From the NCBI RefSeq assembly GCF_900111985.1, contig NZ_FOKI01000005.1:1-64000 (forward strand): 64,000 nucleotides of DNA. Direction: 5' to 3'. This stretch comes from Clostridium frigidicarnis. GTDB lineage: Bacteria > Bacillota > Clostridia > Clostridiales > Clostridiaceae. A program made the position numbers and the translations under genes. Positions 27,649 through 36,150 of this stretch are shown here, piece by piece (position 1 is the stretch's first letter; the number at the start of each line of letters is the position of its first letter). The notes under the pieces are model-generated. The model searched no databases. It had not been told where the DNA came from and saw only the letters and a list, made by a program, of their open reading frames with translations.

Positions 27649-29554
27649 TGAGAAAAAACTATTTAAATTTTCAAAAATACTGTCTCCCTTTATTTTAATT
27701 TTCCCACTTATTTTATTACTTTTACTTTATGGCTTTATAAGTAGTCTTCATCGTACATATAACACCATACAAAACACTACCTCTTCATTAGATGACATGA
27801 CCCGTCAGCTTTCTAGTATAGAGGACGGTAATGACAATTTATCTATATCATATGATTTGTGGATAAAAGAATTTGCTACTAATACCAATATAGATATATA
27901 TAAAAACTTTAATGACTTAAGTCTTTTATCTCAAAAATCCCAATCTGAATTAAATGATTTAAGCAAAAAATTTAGTTCTAATAATGAAGATTTCTTATAC
28001 AATAACTTAGTAAAATATATAATAATAGATAAAAGTTCTAAAACTTTCATAACCAATGATTTTGAAAATATAAGCAGTATATCACAAAATATAAATTCTT
28101 ATAGTATAGAGAATGGTAACCTATTTAATTATATTCATTCAATGGCTCAATGGTATTATATAACCTATGATTCCAGAACATCTCCTACTGCTAAATATTC
28201 AACATATTCAATTATGAATGCTAACAATTATGTTGAAGCCTATTGGCTTCCTAAAGAATATAAATTAACTGACGAATCAAAACCTATACTATCTAAGCTT
28301 CTTGATGATACATCTAATAATATTAAAAAATCCATATCAGTCAACGAAAGCTTTCTTAATTCTAAAAAAGACTCTTTAAGGTTTCTAATAATTGTAGCAG
28401 TTATCTTAGGTCTTTTATTTATAGCTAATATATTTATTATTTATAAAATTGGTATTAGAAATTTAATAAATAATTTGAAAAGCTCTTATATTTTCAGATC
28501 ATTTAAAGCTATAAAACTTTCCTTTCAAAAAAGAAGTACATTATTCAAACTTACACTTTTTATTATATCAATGTGTGCAAATTTTAGTATTATACTAATT
28601 TTATATATTGGTTATGGTTATCGTTATATTCCCTCTCCTTTAGCCCTCCTCTCTTTAATAGTTATACTGTTTAATTTTATATCTGTAATACCTGATTTCA
28701 TTAAATTTTGTAAGTATCTAGATTTAATAATTAAGGGTGCTGATAAAATAACTAGCGGTAACTTAGATTACATGATAGAGGAAAAAGGGGATAAAAAATT
28801 GCTATCTCTAGCTGAAAATATAAATAAAATTAATAAAGGTTTTAAAGTATCCATTGAAGAACAAATAAAAAATGAAAAAATGAAAAGTGAATTAGTTGCT
28901 AATGTTTCCCATGATTTAAAAACTCCTTTAACATCTATAATAAACTATACTGATATATTATTAAGAGATGATATTACTGAAGAGAAACAAACTGAATATC
29001 TTAACATTTTAAACAAAAAGAGTTTAAAACTAAAGACTCTAATAGAGGATCTATTTGAAGTTTCAAAAATAAATAGTGGTAAAGTGGATTTAAACAAAAC
29101 TAATGTGGATATAGTTGAGCTTTTAAATCAATCTATAGCTGAATATTCTGACACTGAAATTTATAGTAGTAAAAACCTTACATTTTTATTAAAATCCTTT
29201 GAGCCTATAATAGAAATGAATTTAGATGGAAATCGAATGTCCCGTGTATTTGAAAATTTAATAAACAATACCTTAAAATATTCTTTAAAGGATAGCCGTG
29301 TTTTTGTAGAAATTGAACCTTCTAAAAATGGAATTAAAATTTTCTTCAAAAACACATCTTCTATTCATCTAGATTTTGATAAAGAGGAGATTTTTGAAAG
29401 ATTTTCTCGTGGGGATAAATCTAGAAATTCAAATATAGAAGGTAATGGGTTAGGTCTTGCTATAGCAAAAAGTATAGTTGAACTTCATGGTGGCATTATG
29501 TACATTGATTTTGATGGAGATTTATTTAAAGCTATAATAGAATTACATTATTAA
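27626..29554 (+). CDS. Membrane sensor histidine kinase, VanS-like
   Basis: I choose the TTG at 27626 (642 residues) because AGGTGG lies 9 nt before it. The ATG at 27605 has no SD. Topology: TM1 at about 18-38, an external domain of about 215 residues, TM2 at about 254-276, then two more membrane segments at about 306-355. The HisKA His is at about 429 in ELVANVSHDLKTPLTS. The ATPase has ENLINNTLKYS and NGLGLAIAKSIVELHGG, with a divergent G1 box. It is the partner of the regulator upstream. The signal is unknown, and cell-envelope damage is a guess from the linked hydrolase. Confidence 0.88.
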   Translation: MDTKSKSDEKKLFKFSKILSPFILIFPLILLLLLYGFISSLHRTYNTIQNTTSSLDDMTRQLSSIEDGNDNLSISYDLWIKEFATNTNIDIYKNFNDLSLLSQKSQSELNDLSKKFSSNNEDFLYNNLVKYIIIDKSSKTFITNDFENISSISQNINSYSIENGNLFNYIHSMAQWYYITYDSRTSPTAKYSTYSIMNANNYVEAYWLPKEYKLTDESKPILSKLLDDTSNNIKKSISVNESFLNSKKDSLRFLIIVAVILGLLFIANIFIIYKIGIRNLINNLKSSYIFRSFKAIKLSFQKRSTLFKLTLFIISMCANFSIILILYIGYGYRYIPSPLALLSLIVILFNFISVIPDFIKFCKYLDLIIKGADKITSGNLDYMIEEKGDKKLLSLAENINKINKGFKVSIEEQIKNEKMKSELVANVSHDLKTPLTSIINYTDILLRDDITEEKQTEYLNILNKKSLKLKTLIEDLFEVSKINSGKVDLNKTNVDIVELLNQSIAEYSDTEIYSSKNLTFLLKSFEPIIEMNLDGNRMSRVFENLINNTLKYSLKDSRVFVEIEPSKNGIKIFFKNTSSIHLDFDKEEIFERFSRGDKSRNSNIEGNGLGLAIAKSIVELHGGIMYIDFDGDLFKAIIELHY

Positions 29555-29599
29555 AAAAGTTTAAGCTATCGCTAAATTTAGTGATAGCTTAAACTTTTT
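29554..29599. terminator. Bidirectional terminator between kinase and RiPP exporter
   Basis: 17-bp perfect arms AAAAAGTTTAAGCTATC (29554-29570) and complement (29583-29599) between convergent genes, with A/T runs on both sides. Confidence 0.9.
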
Positions 29600-31245
29600 C
29601 AACTGCAGATTTCATTTAAACACTTATTAAAATCCCAAACATGGTCTGCTTCATTTTTAATGCAATCATCATGGGTGATAACAATTATTATTTTCTTTTC
29701 CTTTATACTCTTCAAATAATTTATTAAATTGATTTTTGTATCATGATCTAATGCTGATGTTGGCTCATCTAAAATTAATATATCTGGATCTTTAAGTAAT
29801 GTTCTTAAAATTGATAATTTTTGTTTTTCCCCCCCTGATAAATTACTACAATCTTCATTAACAATTGTATTCATTTTTAAAGGTAATGACTCTATATATT
29901 TACCTAAATTTAAAACTTCCATTAGTATTTTTATTTCTTCATCCTTATTTGTATCTACTCCTAAGATGATATTATTATAAATAGTATCATTTATCAAAAT
30001 AGGTTCTTGCTCACTAACCCCATATAAATTTTTCCTAACACTGACCATATCTAATTTGTCAATATCTAAATTGTTATATAGTATTCTCCCTTTATATTCA
30101 TTAACAAATAGTCCCATTATAATATTAACTAAAGTAGACTTTCCAATTCCATTTTTGCCCATCATACAATATATATTGTTTTTACAAAACTTTAAATTTA
30201 CATTTTCAAATATGTTCTTACTACCATAATTAAATGTCAAATTTTCTACATTGATATTTCCTATAGTTTCAATCACTTCTGTCCCATTACTTTGCTGTGG
30301 AATTTTTAATATATCCAGCATTCTATCATAAGCAATTAAATTATCTTGATATGATTTTCCCAAATTGAAAAAATATCTAACTGAATTTAACGCAATAGAA
30401 AAATAATTAATAATTATAGTGAATACACCTATAGTTATTCTTCCATAAAAAACCTCTATACCACCCATAAAAAACAAACTAATTTGTGCTAAAGCCATTA
30501 TTATACTATCAAAACTTGAAAAAAAGTAGGATATTCTTTGATAGCCCATTACAGACTTAAAAAATTTCACAAAGCTATTATCTAATTTTTCTCCTAACCT
30601 ATCTTCCAAGGAATTTATTTTTAAAAATCTAACTTGGAATAATTGCTCATTTAGTTTAGAAAAAAATTCTCCTTGATTTTCCTTAAAGTTCATTCCTTTT
30701 TTATATAAAGTTTTCTTAAAAGCTTTATATGATATAAAATAAATACAAATTAGCACAATTATACTAATGAATAGTTTTATATTTATTTCAAAAATCAATA
30801 CACTAACTCCTATTACCGTAATTAGGTTATACAGTATATCAACGATAGATGTAAGAACAAATGATATTAAACTGTTAGCATCCATATTAACTCTTTGGTT
30901 CAGATATACAGCATTCACATTGTTAAAATATGATAAAGGCAACTTTTTTATATGATTCAACATATATGCATTTAATTCGTAAGACATTAAGGTTTTTAAT
31001 TTAGCTCCTATTATGTTGGATATGTAACTAAAAATAACTCTTCCTAAACTTATACATGCAAATAGTATGCAAAACATATATATTTTTTGTAAGCTTCCTC
31101 CCGTTATTAGATTATCAATAAATTTTCCTGATATATATGGTGTGGCTATTGATAAAATGCTTAATAAGCATCCTAAAAAAACATATATTAATGTTTGGGT
31201 CTTGTACTGTAATATGTATTTTTTACAGAATTTAAATACTTTCAT
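29599..31245 (-). CDS. ABC exporter of the RiPP cluster (fused membrane and ATPase domains)
   Basis: 548 residues. Residues 1-300 form a six-helix ABC exporter domain. The ATPase has Walker A MMGKNGIGKSTLV near residue 364, signature NLSGGEKQKLSILRTLL and Walker B DILILDEPTSALD. No N-terminal C39 peptidase is present, so it does not itself cleave a leader. It is the last gene of the minus-strand maturase-precursor-precursor-exporter run, with the SD AAGGTGGGG. It is inferred to export the modified peptides and perhaps give self-protection. Confidence 0.88.
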   Translation of the reverse strand: MKVFKFCKKYILQYKTQTLIYVFLGCLLSILSIATPYISGKFIDNLITGGSLQKIYMFCILFACISLGRVIFSYISNIIGAKLKTLMSYELNAYMLNHIKKLPLSYFNNVNAVYLNQRVNMDANSLISFVLTSIVDILYNLITVIGVSVLIFEINIKLFISIIVLICIYFISYKAFKKTLYKKGMNFKENQGEFFSKLNEQLFQVRFLKINSLEDRLGEKLDNSFVKFFKSVMGYQRISYFFSSFDSIIMALAQISLFFMGGIEVFYGRITIGVFTIIINYFSIALNSVRYFFNLGKSYQDNLIAYDRMLDILKIPQQSNGTEVIETIGNINVENLTFNYGSKNIFENVNLKFCKNNIYCMMGKNGIGKSTLVNIIMGLFVNEYKGRILYNNLDIDKLDMVSVRKNLYGVSEQEPILINDTIYNNIILGVDTNKDEEIKILMEVLNLGKYIESLPLKMNTIVNEDCSNLSGGEKQKLSILRTLLKDPDILILDEPTSALDHDTKINLINYLKSIKEKKIIIVITHDDCIKNEADHVWDFNKCLNEICS

Positions 31246-31295
31246 TATACCCCACCTTCAACTTTAGAAATAATTTAATCTCTTAATATAATAAG

Positions 31296-31329
31296 AGAGA
31301 TATAGCCCTTTTAAAAAGGCTACATCTCC
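31296..31329 (-). terminator. Hairpin between precursor gene and exporter
   Basis: AGAGATATAGCC and GGCTACATCTCC pair with two mismatches. The minus-strand continuation TCTCTTATTATATT is moderately U-rich. It could partially stop transcription after the precursors, a common way to make more precursor than exporter. Confidence 0.5.
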
Positions 31330-31344
31330 TAATTTTCTAGCTAT

Positions 31345-31509
31345 TTATATTTCCCATGGTGGAACTGCACGTCCCCCACGTGGACAGCATCCTAGTCTTG
31401 GGCACTCTGTTGCCCCACCTCCACAATTATCTGTTGGGCATGTATGCTCTAATGTAATAACCATGCCAAAATTATCCTTATTATCATTTTCTTTTATTAA
31501 ATACTCCAT
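31345..31509 (-). CDS. RiPP precursor peptide 1 (54 residues, five Cys)
   Basis: A 54-codon ORF with a strong SD (AAGGAGG, spacing 8). The leader MEYLIKENDNKDNFGMVI is nearly identical to that of the next gene. The C-terminal half has Cys24, Cys29, Cys36, Cys41 and Cys42 in TCPTDNCGGGATECP and the motif CPRLGCCPRGGR, ending VPPWEI. Leader conservation, Gly-rich hinge, Cys-rich core and position beside a SPASM radical SAM enzyme and an exporter support a ribosomally made, modified peptide. The product class (thioether or other crosslink) cannot be read from sequence. Confidence 0.88.
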   Translation of the reverse strand: MEYLIKENDNKDNFGMVITLEHTCPTDNCGGGATECPRLGCCPRGGRAVPPWEI

Positions 31510-31567
31510 ATTCTACCTCCTTATATTTTTTTGTTTTATATGTCTTATTAAAGTGTTTTTTAATGAA

Positions 31568-31732
31568 TTATAATCCATCTGTTATTGGAATTGAACGTCC
31601 TCCACGTGGACAACATCCTAATCTAGGACAATCTGTTCCTCCTCCTCCTCCATCAGTTGCACTTGAGCTACTAAATGCAATCACCATTCCAAAGTTATCA
31701 TTATTGTCTTTTTCTTTTACCAAATACTCCAT
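31568..31732 (-). CDS. RiPP precursor peptide 2 (54 residues, three Cys)
   Basis: A 54-codon ORF preceded by GGGAGG. Its leader MEYLVKEKDNNDNFGMVI differs from precursor 1 at only a few residues. The core is SSSSATDGGGGGTDCP followed by CPRLGCCPRGGR, with Cys35, Cys40 and Cys41, and ends IPITDGL. The two extra Cys of precursor 1 are replaced by a Ser tract. The 12-residue CPRLGCCPRGGR block is identical in both, so it is probably the main target of the maturase. It is transcribed 59 bp after the maturase gene. Confidence 0.88.
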   Translation of the reverse strand: MEYLVKEKDNNDNFGMVIAFSSSSATDGGGGGTDCPRLGCCPRGGRSIPITDGL

Positions 31733-31791
31733 TTACGTACCTCCCATTTAAAAATATTTATAATCAATACTAAATGTAATGATTAACCAAT

Positions 31792-33099
31792 TTATTTTGT
31801 ATTCTTTAATTCTTTAACAACATTATTTAAATATGACTCTAGCTTAAATTTAGTATCAGAACATCTATCTTCAATATTATCTCTAACCTTCATAGGACAC
31901 CCACCCATGCATATAGGCAGATGTTTACATTCCTTACATTTCTCATCCTCTGTAGGATCATATATCATAAAGTCTATTATCTTTCTATCTGCCTTAATAT
32001 CTTCTTTATTATTTACATTACCTACTTTTTTCGAAATATCTCCAAGATCAGACCAACATCTATATAAATCTCCATTTGCATCTATAACATGAGAACTAAA
32101 TGTATCAGCTGCACAGACTGTTCCTATTCTTTGAGGATATCTCTTTGTGCTTGCTTTGGTAAATCCTCTTGAAATAAGATATGATTCAAACTCATAATCC
32201 AAGTCACAATATTCTGAAAATCTAAGACATTTATTATCTGAATAACAATCATTTGTGTTGATAACATGCCCCAAATATGGCTTGACTTTTGATTGCAATT
32301 GATTTTCAACCAAGATATTAATTACATCATTAATTTTTTTTGAATTATTACTATCAACATTTATTCTTATAGCTGTTTCAGGTAAAATTTCTTTATTACT
32401 TATTATATTATTGATTATTCTACTGTAGGTTGGTTGTCCACCTTTTAAGAACCTTCTACTATTGTGGGTCTTCTCATCTCCATCTAATGTTATTTGTAAT
32501 AGTGATATTTTAAATTCATTAATTTTTTCTATATTTTCTCTAGTCAAATTATATCCATTAGTCACCATTGAGGCATAATATGATATATTGTTTTCTCTAC
32601 ATATAGATATAAATTCTTTACTTAAATTTTCAATAATGTCCATTGCTAGCAATGGCTCTCCACCATACCATCCTATATTTAAATGAGAAATTTTTTTTGA
32701 ATAATTTTTTACTAGTTTAATTAAATTTCCTTGGGTCTCTTTATTCATATAGGTATTTTTTATATTATCTTTTTCATAGCAATAAATACATCTAAAATTA
32801 CAATCAGATGTTGGTGCTAATGTTAAAGATAATTTGTCATTTTCAAATCTATTCTTATACATATTAAATTGTATTTGTTTTTTTTCATCTATTTCATCAT
32901 CAATTAGAAATCCTCCTAATTTTAACTGTTCTACTAATTCATTATTATTAATCTTAATATCATTTTCAGCAAGTCCTCTATATTTTTCATAGTCATCTTT
33001 ATTTATTAAAGCCATAGAGTTACTTAAAGAATTATAGGCAATATACTTTTCCTTCTCACTCTCATAAGGTAAAAAGAAATTATACTTTGATATCTTCAT
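31792..33099 (-). CDS. Radical SAM/SPASM peptide maturase
   Basis: 435 residues. The N-terminal 80 residues resemble the PqqD-like recognition domain of peptide maturases. The radical SAM motif CNFRCIYC is at residues 100-107, followed by GWYGGEPLL. The C-terminal SPASM domain carries Cys329, Cys348 (GDLYRCW), then CKECKHLPICMGGC at 388-401 and Cys413, enough for two auxiliary [4Fe-4S] clusters. It should crosslink or oxidise the precursor peptides encoded just downstream. It is the first gene of the operon, after a 200-bp promoter region. The family subclass is not assignable by eye. SCIFF-like and Clo7bot-like maturases are relatives to compare. Confidence 0.92.
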   Translation of the reverse strand: MKISKYNFFLPYESEKEKYIAYNSLSNSMALINKDDYEKYRGLAENDIKINNNELVEQLKLGGFLIDDEIDEKKQIQFNMYKNRFENDKLSLTLAPTSDCNFRCIYCYEKDNIKNTYMNKETQGNLIKLVKNYSKKISHLNIGWYGGEPLLAMDIIENLSKEFISICRENNISYYASMVTNGYNLTRENIEKINEFKISLLQITLDGDEKTHNSRRFLKGGQPTYSRIINNIISNKEILPETAIRINVDSNNSKKINDVINILVENQLQSKVKPYLGHVINTNDCYSDNKCLRFSEYCDLDYEFESYLISRGFTKASTKRYPQRIGTVCAADTFSSHVIDANGDLYRCWSDLGDISKKVGNVNNKEDIKADRKIIDFMIYDPTEDEKCKECKHLPICMGGCPMKVRDNIEDRCSDTKFKLESYLNNVVKELKNTK

Positions 33100-33142
33100 T
33101 TATGTTCCTCCCTTTAAATCTTATAATAAGTTAATCACTTTA

Positions 33143-33180
33143 GGTTGAATCAATATACAACCACTTACATAACCAACCTT
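33143..33180 (-). promoter_or_regulatory. Possible LytTR operator ahead of the maturase gene
   Basis: On the minus strand three GGTT steps occur, two of them as TGGTTAT and TGGTTGT spaced 12 nt apart, followed by an inverted CAACC. The repeat is close to the promoter and might be bound by the adjacent LytTR regulator. The spacing is shorter than classical AgrA-type sites, so this is tentative. Confidence 0.3.
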
Positions 33181-33299
33181 ATAATTAAAATATGTTTTAG
33201 ATATAATCACGATCTTTTGTTAAAATATACCATATATAAATTTAAAAAGGTACTTAATGTTTGAATAGTTAATTTTTTTGATTTAATAGTTATATATTT

Positions 33300-34001
33300 T
33301 TATATACCAAATGCCATCTCTATATCTCCTATTCTGTATCTACTTGCTATTAATTCCTCTGCATCATATAAAATTATGTTTTGTTTACTTATACTTTTAA
33401 TGTATTTTACATTCACCAAGCATCCTCTGTGAATTTTTACAAAATTTTTATCCTTTAACTTCTCTGCAATATCCTTAAGTTTTCTTAAGTTAGATATATA
33501 ACAATTGTTCATAGTTTTAATTTTAAGTTTTCTATTTGAAATTTCCAGATAAACAATATCCTCTGTTCTAACCCTAATTTTTTCATATTTTGTTTTAAAA
33601 TAAAAATACTCATTTTTTTCTTGTAATTCTTCTGTAATTCTACTTATGGCCTCATCTATATCTTTATTTATATGATCTTTTCGTATAAATCTAAATGGTT
33701 TATATTTAAAAATTTCAACTATGTCTTCATTTATAGTACCTAAAAATATTAATATAACCTTACTATCCTTTTTTCTTACATGCTCAGCTAATTTAACCCC
33801 ATTATTTGTAGCCATATTCACACCAACAAAAATAATATCATAAATGCATTCGGTATTATCATATGATTTCATTATTCTCTCACTTTCATAAAACACATCT
33901 AGTTCTATATTATGCCCCTTATTTTTGAAGCTATTGTAAATCACTTTAGCCATATAATATAAATCTTCTTTGTTCTCGTAACATACAGCAATATTAACCA
34001 T
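33300..34001 (-). CDS. LytTR-family regulator with phosphoacceptor-less receiver
   Basis: 233 residues. The N-terminal receiver-like domain (1-120) has the strand DIIFVGVNM where active receivers have FLDI. The Asp is replaced by Gly, while the Lys (FRFIRKDH) remains. The C-terminal LytTR DNA-binding domain (about 135-230) shows FVKIHRGCLVNVKYIKSI. It lies directly upstream of the RiPP operon in the same direction, with no partner kinase next to it. It is probably a phosphorylation-independent controller of the RiPP genes (inference). Confidence 0.82.
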   Translation of the reverse strand: MVNIAVCYENKEDLYYMAKVIYNSFKNKGHNIELDVFYESERIMKSYDNTECIYDIIFVGVNMATNNGVKLAEHVRKKDSKVILIFLGTINEDIVEIFKYKPFRFIRKDHINKDIDEAISRITEELQEKNEYFYFKTKYEKIRVRTEDIVYLEISNRKLKIKTMNNCYISNLRKLKDIAEKLKDKNFVKIHRGCLVNVKYIKSISKQNIILYDAEELIASRYRIGDIEMAFGI

Positions 34002-34101
34002 AATAACCCTCCTTACAAATATTACAAATTAATTTTATCACAAATCCCATTTTTTGTAACCTTAATAACCTCACCTTAAAAGCTTTCTTGAAAATAATAA
34101 A

Positions 34102-34132
34102 ACTAGACCTATTTAAGTATAAATAAGCCTAG
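34102..34132 (-). terminator. Terminator after RNase J
   Basis: CTAGACCTATTTA and TAAATAAGCCTAG form an imperfect 13-bp stem followed on the minus strand by GTTTTATTATTTT. Confidence 0.65.
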
Positions 34133-34162
34133 CTTAATTAATAATGTATTTATAAATTTAAT

Positions 34163-35824
34163 TTAAACTTCCATAATTATAGGAATAATATTAGGTCTTC
34201 TCTTAGTTTTTTCATACAAAAATTTTTCTATGGCTTTTCTCATAGATGTTTTTAATACATACCACTCAACAATTTTATTATCTAAACATTTTTCTAATTC
34301 ATCTCTAGCAATATCTTTTACCTTTTTAATAAGCTCTTCTGATTCCTTTACATACACGAATCCCCTTGTTATTATATCTGGTCCAGATGCTATGCTGTAT
34401 GTTTCTTTCTCTATTGTTACTACTACTGTAAGCATTCCATCTTCTGCAAGTGCTCTTCTATCTCTAAGTACTATATTTCCTACATCACCTACACCTAATC
34501 CATCTACAAACACCTTACCAGTTCTTACTTTGCCACATACATTAGCTTTGTCTTTTTCTAGTTCAAGGACTTCTCCAGTATCTAATTTGAAAATATTTTC
34601 ATTATTAAGTCCTAACTTATGTGCTAAATCTCCATGTTGTTTTAAATGTCTGTACTCTCCATGGACAGGCATAAAATACTTAGGATGCACCAAAGTATGT
34701 ATTAGTTTTAATTCCTCTTGATATGCATGACCTGATACATGAACATCTTCTAAATCCTTATATATAACTTCAGCACCTTTTTTGAATAGTTGATTAATAA
34801 CCTTGGATACCATCTTATCGTTTCCTGGAATAGGTGATGCTGATATAATGAATAAATCATCCTTTTCTATTGAAATTTTTCTATGATTTGAGAATGCTAT
34901 TCTAGCAAGAGCTGCCATAGGCTCTCCTTGACTTCCTGTTGTTATTATTGTTATCTCATTATTTGAATAATTTTTCATGTCATCTACATTTATAATACAA
35001 TCCTCTGGTATATTTAAATATCCTAATCCCATAGCTACATTAGATATATTCTCCATGCTTCTTCCACTAAAAACAATTTTTCTTCCTCTACTTATAGATG
35101 CATCTGCTATTTGTTGCATTCTATGAATATTTGAGGCAAATGTTGCTACTATAATCCTTCCATCCGCTTTATCAAATATTCTATTAAAAGTTTCTCCAAT
35201 AGTTCTCTCTGACATAGAGTGACCCTTTCTCTCTACATTAGTGCTATCCGCCATAAGCAAAAGAACCCCTTCTTCTCCTAATTTAGATATACGTTCTAAA
35301 TCCATAACTAATCCATCGATTGGTGTATAGTCTATTTTAAAATCTCCTGTATGAAGAATAATTCCTTCTGGTGTATGTACTGCTATACAACATGAATCTG
35401 AGATACTATGTGTATTCCTTATAAATTCAACTTTTAATGTTCCTACATCTATAATTTCTCTATTTTTCACACTATTAAGATTACACTCTGAAATTATATT
35501 ATGTTCTTTAAGTTTATTTTCTATAATTCCTAAAGTTAATTTTGTTCCATACACAGGTGCATTTAATTGTTTTAATACATAAGGTAATGCTCCTATATGG
35601 TCTTCATGTCCATGAGTTATAAAAAATCCTTTTACCTTATCTTTGTTATCAAGTAAGTATGATATATCCGGAATAACCAAATCTACCCCATACATTTCTT
35701 CATCTGGAAATCCTGCTCCACAATCTATAACAATTATTTCGTCTTTATATTCAATAGCAGTTATATTTTTACCTATCTCATCAATTCCTCCTAAAGGAAT
35801 CACCTTTACACTACTACTATTCAT
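34163..35824 (-). CDS. rnj: Ribonuclease J
   Basis: 553 residues from the ATG at 35824 (MNSSSVKVIPLGGIDEIGKN). The ATG at 35839 touches the SD and is less likely. The metallo-beta-lactamase motif THGHEDHIGALP, the beta-CASP domain (ADSTNVERKGHS, TTGSQGEP) and the C-terminal dimerisation domain with IPIIMEV are present. It is a 5'-3' exo- and endoribonuclease acting in RNA decay and maturation. It is monocistronic. Confidence 0.95.
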   Translation of the reverse strand: MNSSSVKVIPLGGIDEIGKNITAIEYKDEIIVIDCGAGFPDEEMYGVDLVIPDISYLLDNKDKVKGFFITHGHEDHIGALPYVLKQLNAPVYGTKLTLGIIENKLKEHNIISECNLNSVKNREIIDVGTLKVEFIRNTHSISDSCCIAVHTPEGIILHTGDFKIDYTPIDGLVMDLERISKLGEEGVLLLMADSTNVERKGHSMSERTIGETFNRIFDKADGRIIVATFASNIHRMQQIADASISRGRKIVFSGRSMENISNVAMGLGYLNIPEDCIINVDDMKNYSNNEITIITTGSQGEPMAALARIAFSNHRKISIEKDDLFIISASPIPGNDKMVSKVINQLFKKGAEVIYKDLEDVHVSGHAYQEELKLIHTLVHPKYFMPVHGEYRHLKQHGDLAHKLGLNNENIFKLDTGEVLELEKDKANVCGKVRTGKVFVDGLGVGDVGNIVLRDRRALAEDGMLTVVVTIEKETYSIASGPDIITRGFVYVKESEELIKKVKDIARDELEKCLDNKIVEWYVLKTSMRKAIEKFLYEKTKRRPNIIPIIMEV

Positions 35825-36150
35825 CTTAAATAATACCATCCTTTCTCATTTGTAAATTTTATTATTACCTAATATTAGAAAGTTAATTATTAGTTTTTAT
35901 CAAAGTGAAAAAACATCCATCATTTTCAATCTTCCATTCTTAATTTACTAAACTTACAATTAGTATTTCTCATTTATACATATTAAATTCTTATTTTAAC
36001 AAACATTAATAGAATTCTATTAATATTTGTGATAATATTAATAAAAATGATCTATGGTTATCGCACCTGTTAACCGCCACCATACAAGAGGATGGATGTG
36101 TTACAGATATTATCCATCAGATAAGAAACACTAAAGAAGGGAGAGTTTAT
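35825..36150. other. Intergenic region with structured leader before the cupin gene
   Basis: 326 bp. The stretch 36054-36125 is less AT-rich than its surroundings. It contains ATGGT/ACCAT (enclosing about 36055-36085) and a hairpin GATGGAT/ATCCATC (about 36092-36119), ending some 30 nt before the start codon of the cupin gene. It may be a cis-regulatory RNA. It matches no class I know. The rest is AT-rich. Confidence 0.4.

Noticed and set aside
26947-29554. Vancomycin resistance locus
   Set aside because: Only a VanRS-like two-component pair is present. No vanH, ligase or vanX genes are in the window.
35825-35839. RNase J start at the ATG at 35839
   Set aside because: The purine-rich SD directly touches this ATG. 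The ATG at 35824 has usable spacing and fits the family N-terminus.
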